A stretch of 5,763 nucleotides of DNA from Candidatus Peregrinibacteria bacterium (lineage in GTDB: Bacteria; Patescibacteriota; Gracilibacteria; UBA1369; LOWO2-01-FULL-3). The notes under the pieces were generated by a model that worked only from the letters and a program-made list of their open reading frames with translations, searched no databases and was not told the origin of the DNA. Location of the stretch: positions 1 through 5,763 of the forward strand of contig PXEC01000059.1 in the NCBI GenBank assembly GCA_003566255.1, in the 5' to 3' direction. Shown one piece after another: positions 1 to 5,204 of the stretch. How positions within the stretch are numbered: position 1 is the first letter of the stretch; each line of letters starts with the position of its first letter. A program made the translations under genes and the position numbers.

Positions 1-37
1 CCAATAAAACGTCTCCGTTTTCTATCATTATTGTCTT
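1..37 (-). other. In-frame continuation of RNase J beyond the TAA
   Basis: Read in the same frame after the TAA at 38-40, these bases encode KTIMIENGDVLL and run off the window. RNase J proteins typically have a stretch of the form G-I-P-E-E-N-x-F-I-M-D-N-G-E-V-L here (recalled from the Bacillus J1 family), so GMKP-stop-KTIMIENGDVLL aligns without a gap and the TAA sits where Glu is usual. A single substitution (for example GAA to TAA) would explain it. The remaining C-terminal part lies outside the window, so I cannot tell whether the frame stays open. Confidence 0.8.
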
Positions 38-1597
38 TTAGGGCTTCATGCCGCATTTTTCCTGTGCCAGAAGCATCAAAGCCTTCCTCATGTAAAATTC
101 TCCGTGTATGGGAACGAGGTACTTGGGTTTGATGTAATTGATCATTCTGACAAGTTCGTCTCTGTTTCCGTGACCCGATGTATGAACATCCATCAAGGCG
201 TTGTGAATTACATTCGCTCCCAGCTTTGTGAGCCGGTTGATGACCGTGTGGATAGGCCTTTCGTTCCCGATTATCGGAGATGATGACAAAATTATGGTGT
301 CTCCTTCTTTGATCTTTATGTGAGCGTGTTCGTTCGCGGCCATTCTGGCTAGAGCGGATATGGCTTCTCCTTGCGACCCCGTTGTGATTATCAGAGTTTT
401 TTTGTCCGCGACGTTTTTATATTTTTTAATTTCACTGACAAGTTCCTTTGGGAATTTGAGATATCCCAGTTCCGAAGCGATTTTTATGTTCGTTAGCATG
501 CTTCGGCCGCTTACAAAAACTTTTCTTCCGTTTTTTGCCGCCGCGTCCAGAAGCTGTTGAATTCTCCCTATCTGGCTGGAAAAAGAGGCCACAACTATTC
601 TTCCTTCCGTCTTCCCCACGATTTCGTTTAAAGTTTTTTGAACTTCTCTCTCCGAGATGCTGTGCCCGGGCTTGAGCGCGTTTGTGGCTTCGCAAAAGAG
701 TGCCAAAACGTTTTGTGTTCCGAGTGCTTTCATCTTTCCTATCTCCGCGTGGTGCTGACTTCCTACCGGAGTGTCGTCAAACTTGAAATCTCCGGTATCA
801 ACAACCTTCCCGACAGGAGTATCAACAACTATTCCCACACTATCCGGTATAGAATGCGCGACTCTGAAAAACGAACATGTGAATTTCCCCAGTTTTATTT
901 TTTCTTTCGGGTCAATAACATTGAACTTCGTCATTCTTTCCTGTTTGAATTCTTCCGTTCTTCTCTTCGCGAGCCCTATTGTGAGCTTTGTCCCGTAAAC
1001 AGGGGGAAAATCCAATTTTGGAAGAATGTACGGAATTCCTCCTATGTGGTCCAAATGTCCGTGCGTCAACACAACTCCTCTTATTCTCTTTTTATTCGCT
1101 TCCAGATAGCTCGTATCCGGAATTACGTAATCTATTCCCCTCATGTCTTCATCGGGGAATTCAAATCCCATGTCCAGGATTACAATGTCGTCCTCGTATT
1201 CCAGTGCCAGCATATTTTTCCCGACTTCATCCAATCCTCCCAGCGGAATCATTTTCAGTTTTCCTCTGAGAACCGGTGTGGGTTTTAGTGTCGGGGAAGG
1301 AGCGGAAGTGTGTCCGTCCGATTTTGTTTTTGCCTTTTTAGGGCTACCTTTATGTGGGGCTTGACCTCCTTGTTTTTTCGGCTTTCCTCCGTGTTCGGGA
1401 TCCTTCCTTTTTTGTTCGTGCGGTTTTTTGCCGTGCTTGTCTTGTTTCCCGTCTTTCCTTTTTTTACCGCTGTGTTTTTTGTTCCTTTTTTCACCTTTGG
1501 TGAAACTTTTCCCCTTATTCGGGGGTGCGCTTTTTTTGGATTCTGAGCTGGAACTTCCTTCTAGAGCTCTTTCCATCCACGCGTCTAACTTATCCAT
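38..1597 (-). CDS. rnj: Ribonuclease J (metallo-beta-lactamase / beta-CASP), interrupted by a premature TAA
   Basis: Ribonuclease J is a zinc-dependent endo- and 5'-3' exoribonuclease of the cytoplasm that decays mRNA and matures rRNA. The 519-residue reading frame has a low-complexity Lys/Gly/His-rich extension (about 1-110), then the metallo-beta-lactamase core. Visible motifs are HGHLDH (179-184), AHSIPDS (247-253), DTGD (267-270), CEATNALKPG (302-311), SGRSM (363-367), TTGSQGE (405-411), HTSGHG (472-477) and PIHGE (496-500). These are the metal-binding and beta-CASP signatures of RNase J rather than of a CPSF-like or RNase Z enzyme. The start at 1597 follows AAAGAAGAAA, a weak ribosome site, with an in-frame TAA eight codons upstream. 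The gene diverges from murD. The oddity is the end: the frame stops at TAA (38-40) just after GMKP, whereas family members of about 550 residues continue with the rest of the core and a C-terminal domain. The frame beyond does continue the family sequence, so the stop looks premature. Family assignment is very secure; the true C-terminus is not. Confidence 0.96.
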   Translation of the reverse strand: MDKLDAWMERALEGSSSSESKKSAPPNKGKSFTKGEKRNKKHSGKKRKDGKQDKHGKKPHEQKRKDPEHGGKPKKQGGQAPHKGSPKKAKTKSDGHTSAPSPTLKPTPVLRGKLKMIPLGGLDEVGKNMLALEYEDDIVILDMGFEFPDEDMRGIDYVIPDTSYLEANKKRIRGVVLTHGHLDHIGGIPYILPKLDFPPVYGTKLTIGLAKRRTEEFKQERMTKFNVIDPKEKIKLGKFTCSFFRVAHSIPDSVGIVVDTPVGKVVDTGDFKFDDTPVGSQHHAEIGKMKALGTQNVLALFCEATNALKPGHSISEREVQKTLNEIVGKTEGRIVVASFSSQIGRIQQLLDAAAKNGRKVFVSGRSMLTNIKIASELGYLKFPKELVSEIKKYKNVADKKTLIITTGSQGEAISALARMAANEHAHIKIKEGDTIILSSSPIIGNERPIHTVINRLTKLGANVIHNALMDVHTSGHGNRDELVRMINYIKPKYLVPIHGEFYMRKALMLLAQEKCGMKP

Positions 1598-1640
1598 TTT
1601 CTTCTTTATTACCTGTTAACTATGTTTTTGACCGCTTACC

Positions 1641-1656
1641 TGCTACAATTGTATCA
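1641..1656. promoter_or_regulatory. Palindromic double extended -10 element between rnj and murD
   Basis: The sequence TGCTACAATTGTATCA is a near-perfect 16-bp palindrome around TACAATTGTA (1644-1653). On the plus strand it reads TG-C-TACAAT and on the minus strand TG-A-TACAAT, so each strand shows an extended -10 hexamer differing from TATAAT at one base. Initiation about 7 nt downstream would give murD a leader of about 8 nt and rnj a leader of about 44 nt. No good -35 was found at 17 bp for either direction. TTGACC at 1628-1633 lies only 10 bp before the plus-strand -10 but 18 bp before TATCAC (1652-1657), which is an alternative pairing. A dimeric regulator site is another reading. Confidence 0.5.
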
Positions 1657-1663
1657 CACAAAT

Positions 1664-3043
1664 ATGGATAAGAGAAGTAAAATAGCAATTTTGGGGTTTG
1701 GAATCGAAGGGAAGGCGATGCTTCGCTATCTCATGCGGTACGGGTTCCATGACACTACTGTCTGCGATGAAAACGTGGATTTGAAGTATGAACTTCCCCA
1801 CGGTGTTTCCTCAATTCTGGGTCCTCATTATCTTGAAGACTTATTGTCTTTTGATGTTATATTTCGGACTCCGGGAATTCCTTTCCTTCATCCGCAGATA
1901 CAGATCGCCAAACAGAACGGCGCGCTGGTCACAAGCGTCAGCAAGTTTTTTATTGAGCATTGTCCGTGTCCCATTATCGGGGTTACGGGGACCAAAGGAA
2001 AAGGGACAACCTGCAGTCTTATTTTCGAAATGCTTCGAAGAGGACGCAAAAAAGCGAATAAAAATCTGTTTTTGGGGGGAAATATAGGGAATCCTCCTGT
2101 CGAATTTCTGCATAAACTGAAAGGAGATCATCTTGTGGTCCTTGAATTGTCCAGTTTTCAGTTGCAGGATCTTGAAAAAAGTCCGCGGTATGCCGTTTTG
2201 CTTAACACGACTTCCGATCATCTGGATTATCATGTGGATACCGGCGAATACATGCGGGCGAAAGAGGGAATTCTGGCAACCCAACATGAAGGATGTGTCG
2301 CGGTTTTGAATAAAGATTATGAGTACTTCAATCATTATAAGGCACTTGTTAAAGGGGATTTGAAACTGGTCAGTGTTGAGGGGAAGGTTGATGATGGGGC
2401 TTTCGTCAAAAAAGATGAGATCTTTTATTCAAAGAACGGGGAGGAGAGCAAGATTGCGGATATTTCCGATGTTCAGCTGGTCGGGTCTCATAATTTGGAG
2501 AATGTTTTGCCGGCGATAGTCATAGCGAAGGAGTTTGATATTTCCGATAAGGATATCCTCGCTGTTATAAAATCGTTTAAAAATTTGCCTTACAGATTGG
2601 AATTTGTTCGAGATTTTAACGGAGTCAAGTTTTATAACGATTCTTATTCCACAAATCCGGAGACCTCAATGGCGGCCGTTGACAGTTTTGACGAACCGAC
2701 GGTTCTGATCGCCGGAGGGCATGACAAAGGCGCGGATTATGATGAATGGGCTTTAAAAATTCTTACTAAACCAAATTTGCATACCGTTATTTTGATCGGG
2801 GATACCGCGGAAAAAATGGAAACTTCTTTGTTTAACGCGGAATCAAAACTTGGAGATGCCGAAGGATCTCCCACCAAGATTTTGAGAAGGAATTCAATGG
2901 AGGATGCTGTTGTTGATGCTTACGCGGAATGTGAAGATGGAGGAGTTGTTGTTTTGTCTCCCGCGGCCGCGAGTTTTGGACTGTATGAAAATTACAAAAA
3001 ACGCGGCGATGATTTTGTTAAATGGGCAAAAGCTTTGCGCTGA
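1664..3043 (+). CDS. murD: UDP-N-acetylmuramoyl-L-alanine--D-glutamate ligase (MurD)
   Basis: MurD is the cytoplasmic ATP-dependent ligase (EC 6.3.2.9) that adds D-glutamate to UDP-MurNAc-L-Ala in peptidoglycan precursor synthesis. The 459-residue protein shows the Mur ligase layout: an N-terminal nucleotide-sugar domain starting IAILGFGIEGKA (7-18), the ATP-binding domain with Walker A GTKGKGTT (109-116), GGNIG (138-142), ELSSFQL (161-167), DHLDYH (185-190) and Lys200 in YMRAKEG, equivalent to the carbamylated lysine of the family. The C-terminal domain has LPYRLE (308-313), NDSYSTNPE (325-333), GGHDKG (351-356) and SPAAASF (432-438). The length is normal. The frame is open back to an ATG at 1622, but those 14 extra residues (MFLTAYLLQLYHTN) precede the usual Mur start and overlap the promoter element, so ATG 1664 is preferred. 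Neither start has a Shine-Dalgarno sequence. It ends at TGA and converges with the SLH genes. The Walker A has Gly where Ser or Thr is common. Confidence 0.96.
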   Translation: MDKRSKIAILGFGIEGKAMLRYLMRYGFHDTTVCDENVDLKYELPHGVSSILGPHYLEDLLSFDVIFRTPGIPFLHPQIQIAKQNGALVTSVSKFFIEHCPCPIIGVTGTKGKGTTCSLIFEMLRRGRKKANKNLFLGGNIGNPPVEFLHKLKGDHLVVLELSSFQLQDLEKSPRYAVLLNTTSDHLDYHVDTGEYMRAKEGILATQHEGCVAVLNKDYEYFNHYKALVKGDLKLVSVEGKVDDGAFVKKDEIFYSKNGEESKIADISDVQLVGSHNLENVLPAIVIAKEFDISDKDILAVIKSFKNLPYRLEFVRDFNGVKFYNDSYSTNPETSMAAVDSFDEPTVLIAGGHDKGADYDEWALKILTKPNLHTVILIGDTAEKMETSLFNAESKLGDAEGSPTKILRRNSMEDAVVDAYAECEDGGVVVLSPAAASFGLYENYKKRGDDFVKWAKALR

Positions 3044-3046
3044 TTT

Positions 3047-3301
3047 CTATTGCAGGGTGTCCGAAGTCATTTGTGACAAGTCCGCTCCGTGAAGGATTGT
3101 TTCATATGTGACAACTATGTCCGCTCTGTCTCCAAGGTAACTGTTGAGTTCCGCAGTGCCTTGGTCGGCTTTTATTACTCTGGTTATCATATCGGCCATT
3201 TCTCCACGCTTTAGATCCGCTCCGAAAGCCGTTATTGTAAAGGGGATGTAATTTTTGGCGGATGCGTATTCAACGGCGTTTCTGTACCAAGGGTCCCCGT
3301 C
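3047..3301 (-). pseudogene. In-frame continuation of the SLH gene: third SLH repeat and C-terminal tail
   Basis: Directly after TAA 3302-3304 the same frame stays open for 84 codons to TAG at 3047-3049. It begins DGDPWYRNAVEYASAKNYIP, followed by FGADLKRGEMADMITRVI, which is the WY...YA...G-x-x-x-RGEMA-x-M-x-x-R pattern of an SLH repeat, then a 40-residue tail ending MTSDTLQ. With the upstream part this makes a 243-codon gene with three SLH repeats, the usual number for an SLH module. No convincing independent start is seen: the first ATG lies inside the third repeat. The TAG end falls 3 bp from the murD TGA, so the extended frame fills the whole gap, leaving no room for a terminator. This supports it being the original coding region. 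Confidence 0.82.
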
Positions 3302-3778
3302 TTAGTTATATGGAATCCCGAATCCCATAAAAGTTATTTTTAGCGCCTCAACAAAATTTACGTTCTGTCCGGGTCTGAAGTTTCCGTCTGCGTAGCCTTG
3401 GATCCATCCTTGGGCTTTCCCGTAACAAATGTAAGGAGTGTACCATTGCCCCGCGGGGACATCTTTGAAGCAGTTTTCGTTTTTATGATTGTTGAAGACG
3501 GACTGATCTTCTCCGCGGTATTTTGCCGCTCCCTCCGCGACTATTTTCATCATTTCCGCGCGGTTAAGTGTTGTGTTCGGGCGGAAAGTTCCGTCGGGGT
3601 GTCCGTGAACAATGTCTTCCTGTGCAAGATATTGAATTCCTTTGTGGTAGGTTTCCGTTGCGGGCACATCCGGGAATGTGGCTGCTGTGGCCATGGTTAC
3701 CGCCGTTAGTGTTAATATCGGCGTAACTGTTGTTACAAAAAGCGTTCTCCTCATTGCCTTCGAAATTGCTTTTTTCAT
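3302..3778 (-). CDS. Secreted SLH-domain protein, third repeat cut off by in-frame TAA
   Basis: S-layer homology (SLH) repeats bind secondary cell-wall polymers and tether exported proteins to the cell surface. The 158-residue product begins with a basic n-region and hydrophobic stretch (about 1-33, MKKAISKAMRR then a hydrophobic core ending MATA), a signal peptide with likely cleavage near ATA/ATF. SLH repeat 1 spans about 34-80 (FPDVP, GHPDGTFRPNTTLNRAEMM) and repeat 2 about 103-150 (CFKDVP, WYTPYICYGKA, GYADGNFRPGQNVNFVEALKI). Cys103 and Cys118 lie in the same repeat and may form a disulphide outside the cell. The frame ends at TAA (3302-3304) immediately before a clear third SLH repeat in the same frame. 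The start lies 10 bp after the stop of the upstream SLH gene on the same strand, so the two probably form an operon. No Shine-Dalgarno sequence is seen; TAAAAT (3786-3791) could instead be a -10 for a leaderless message. The exact role is unknown. Confidence 0.85.
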   Translation of the reverse strand: MKKAISKAMRRTLFVTTVTPILTLTAVTMATAATFPDVPATETYHKGIQYLAQEDIVHGHPDGTFRPNTTLNRAEMMKIVAEGAAKYRGEDQSVFNNHKNENCFKDVPAGQWYTPYICYGKAQGWIQGYADGNFRPGQNVNFVEALKITFMGFGIPYN

Positions 3779-3788
3779 TTTGTAAATT

Positions 3789-4463
3789 TTAGAACTTGAT
3801 TGAGTCCAAGAGCTTATCCAGTGAGCTTTCCCAATCTTTATAGGCGGTGATCACAAATACATTTTCGTCATGTTCAAGAACGATTTGCGTTTTTTCCGTT
3901 CCGCAAGGCGATATGTGTTCTGTAATCTCGCCGGATCTCTTTGTTGCCGGAACGCCATCAACTGTTGTTTGTACGGTATTGCCACTGATTCTGAGCTCAA
4001 GATCGTCCAATTCCTGTTCCAAAGTTGCTTTACTGATAAAAATGTGTACTGCCGGGCAGGTTTCGTCTTCTTCAATCATGCTGATAGAGTCGCTTTCTTC
4101 TCCCGTTGCCCCGCCTTTTTCTCTGGATACAATTATGCTGTACTTGTCGGGGCTGTAGTTAAAAGAAAATCCGTATTCGGCATTACTATAAATGGCTTCC
4201 TCCTCCTCAATTTGAACCTCACCCGTTTCAATGTATTCAATCAATCTGTCTATGATCACGACAAGCTCCGCGCGGTTAACACTGTTGCTCGGACGGAAGG
4301 TCTGGTCGGGATAACCCTGAATAATTCCTTTCTCGACCAAGTTTTCAACAGCTTCCGTGTACCATGCATCGTCCGGAACATCCGCAAAAAGTTTAGACGC
4401 CCCAAACGCCGCGGTGGATCCCAAAAGTGCCCCCACCAAGAGAACTATTAGAGTCTTTTTCAT
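3789..4463 (-). CDS. Secreted protein with one SLH repeat and an unassigned C-terminal domain
   Basis: The 224-residue product starts with a typical signal peptide (MKKTLIVLLVGALLGSTAAFGA, cleavage near residue 22). One SLH repeat follows at about 25-72 (LFADVPDDAWYTEAVENLV, GYPDQTFRPSNSVNRAELV), then an acidic linker (76-90). A C-terminal domain of about 135 residues begins YSNAEYGFSFNYSPDKY and ends WESSLDKLLDSIKF, a layout like small lipoprotein or PsbP-like beta domains that often follow such linkers. I do not assign a function to it. Cys136 and Cys187 are the only cysteines and could form a disulphide after export. The frame is open upstream to 4805, but the extra 114 residues are basic, low-complexity and repeat-derived, while ATG 4463 gives a perfect signal peptide. 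It is upstream of, and probably co-transcribed with, the three-repeat SLH gene. The protein is likely surface-attached or wall-associated. Confidence 0.85.
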   Translation of the reverse strand: MKKTLIVLLVGALLGSTAAFGASKLFADVPDDAWYTEAVENLVEKGIIQGYPDQTFRPSNSVNRAELVVIIDRLIEYIETGEVQIEEEEAIYSNAEYGFSFNYSPDKYSIIVSREKGGATGEESDSISMIEEDETCPAVHIFISKATLEQELDDLELRISGNTVQTTVDGVPATKRSGEITEHISPCGTEKTQIVLEHDENVFVITAYKDWESSLDKLLDSIKF

Positions 4464-4472
4464 ATAAAAGTG

Positions 4473-4478
4473 ATTAGA
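4473..4478 (-). promoter_or_regulatory. Candidate -10 element for the SLH gene pair
   Basis: On the minus strand TCTAAT (5 of 6 to TATAAT) ends 9 nt before the ATG of the single-SLH gene. A matching -35 is weak: TTGTGT lies 19 bp upstream. Initiation would fall within a few bases of the start codon, giving a leaderless or nearly leaderless message, consistent with the lack of a Shine-Dalgarno sequence. Confidence 0.3.
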
Positions 4479-4532
4479 AAATAGTGAGTGAAAGCTAACA
4501 CAAATGTTTTTTTGTTGCAACCGTTCCGCGTC

Positions 4533-4709
4533 GTCTTCCGCGTCACGCACGTCTTCCGCACGTCCGTTCAGCACGTTTCTTCCACCTCCCCACCGCACTT
4601 GTCCCGAATTCCACCGCCGTCGCTGGTTCTTCCGCATGCCGTCTCTTTCGCATACCGTCTTCCGCGTCACGCACGCCCGTTCAGCACGTTCGTTCCGCAC
4701 GTTTCTTCC
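4533..4709. repeat. Duplicated module built of TTCCGC/CACG units
   Basis: The 19-mer GTCTTCCGCGTCACGCACG occurs exactly at 4533-4551 and 4657-4675. CCGTTCAGCACGTT then follows exactly at 4564-4577 and 4677-4690, and TTTCTTCC at 4576-4583 and 4702-4709. The first copy carries an extra 11-bp unit (TCTTCCGCACG, 4552-4562) between the first two blocks. The second copy carries a similar unit (TTCGTTCCGCACG) between the last two. The two modules are 124 bp apart and look like the product of local duplication and short-unit shuffling. Confidence 0.75.
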
Positions 4710-4747
4710 GTCCAGCCCGCGCCCGCCGCTCCTGTGAAAAGCTGTCT

Positions 4748-4912
4748 CGGGACCGTGTTTCCGGTATTCGCACGCCTCGCCTATTTCTCGATCTGGCTCC
4801 CACATGAAAGTTAGTCCCGGGACCGTGTTTTTGTCGGCGCCTTTTTGTACGAACGCTTGTTTCCAATTCGTCCTCGCACATGAAAGTTGGTTCCGGGACC
4901 GTGCTTTTGTCG
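4748..4912. repeat. 36-bp direct repeats with variable spacers
   Basis: Positions 4801-4836 and 4877-4912 match at 33 of 36 bases, both beginning CACATGAAAGTT and centred on CGGGACCGTG, 76 bp apart. A degenerate third copy sharing CGGGACCGTG (4748-4757) lies 70 bp further left. The segments between them (about 34 and 40 bp) do not resemble each other. The 4801 copy contains the perfect palindrome GTCCCGGGAC (4814-4823), and the 4877 copy a version that can still pair through G-U in RNA. This could be a dispersed genomic repeat family; the CRISPR-like geometry is discussed and not accepted. Confidence 0.6.
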
Positions 4913-5118
4913 CCCCTGTTGCCGATTTTCAGCTTGACGGTTTTTCCATTCGGAATTTTTTCTTCCGCTTTCGCCGCAGAAAACATCTTCAGACGTGTCC
5001 GTGAAATTTGAATCAAAAATCTTCTGTTCCGTGACACAGACGGCGGATTTTTGCCATATTTTTAGTGATGTTTTTTATGCCCGTCCATCACGCGCGCAAA
5101 ATGTTGTATTTTCGCTTT

Positions 5119-5140
5119 TGCAAGCCGTTTTCGGCTTGTA
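5119..5140. promoter_or_regulatory. Hairpin upstream of the HNH-type gene
   Basis: CAAGCCG (5121-5127), TTTT loop, CGGCTTG (5132-5138) forms a perfect 7-bp stem, extended by a G-U and a T-A pair. It is flanked by near-identical words TTGTATTTTCG (5104-5114) and TTGTATTTCG (5136-5145). No proper T tract follows on either strand, so it is not a typical intrinsic terminator. It overlaps TTGTAT (5136-5141), which lies 17 bp before TGC-TAGTTT (5156-5164), a weak -35/extended -10 pair, so an operator role is possible. Confidence 0.4.
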
Positions 5141-5204
5141 TTTCGATGTGATTTCTGCTAGTTTTTAGATGAATTCAAAACAAATCTCAATAACAAAAAC
5201 ACCC

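Larger units (their letters stand above)
4464..5168. other. Long non-coding, repeat-containing intergenic region
   Basis: About 700 bp lie between the SLH operon and the last gene, and no convincing protein is encoded here on either strand. The open frames present translate to basic, repetitive, family-less sequence. Three parts can be seen. Positions 4521-4740 are about 64% GC, clearly above the flanking genes, and pyrimidine-rich on the plus strand with many TTCCGC words. Positions 4741-4912 carry direct repeats around CGGGACCGTG. Positions 4913-5168 are AT-richer and end in a hairpin before the downstream gene. It may hold regulatory DNA, an untranslated RNA or dispersed genomic repeats. 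Confidence 0.65.

Noticed and set aside
638..1288. 216-residue plus-strand open frame opposite RNase J
   Set aside because: It is the antisense shadow of a strongly conserved gene and shows no domain-like pattern.
1622..1663. Earlier MurD start giving 473 residues
   Set aside because: The 14 extra residues lie before the normal Mur N-terminus, overlap the promoter-like palindrome and have no ribosome site.
3041..3043. UGA=Gly genetic code as in Gracilibacteria/Absconditabacteria
   Set aside because: MurD ends at TGA at the normal length and normal C-terminal position.
3302..3791. Complete reassignment of UAA to a sense codon
   Set aside because: TAA at 3789-3791 ends a protein at a natural-looking C-terminus (LDKLLDSIKF), and reading on would run out of frame across the next gene.
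4464..4805. N-terminal extension of the single-SLH protein to 338 residues
   Set aside because: The extra 114 residues are basic, repeat-derived and precede a perfect signal peptide starting at 4463.
4731..4912. A short CRISPR array (36-bp repeats, 34-40-bp spacers)
   Set aside because: Only two good copies differing at three positions plus one degenerate copy, no leader and no cas genes in the window; array repeats are normally identical.
4681..5037. 118-residue minus-strand open frame in the repeat region
   Set aside because: Its sequence is basic and low-complexity and simply reflects the direct repeats; no start signal or family resemblance.
5065..5091. GTGATG...CATCAC inverted repeat as a terminator
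   Set aside because: Only a 6-bp stem with a 15-base loop and no following T tract.
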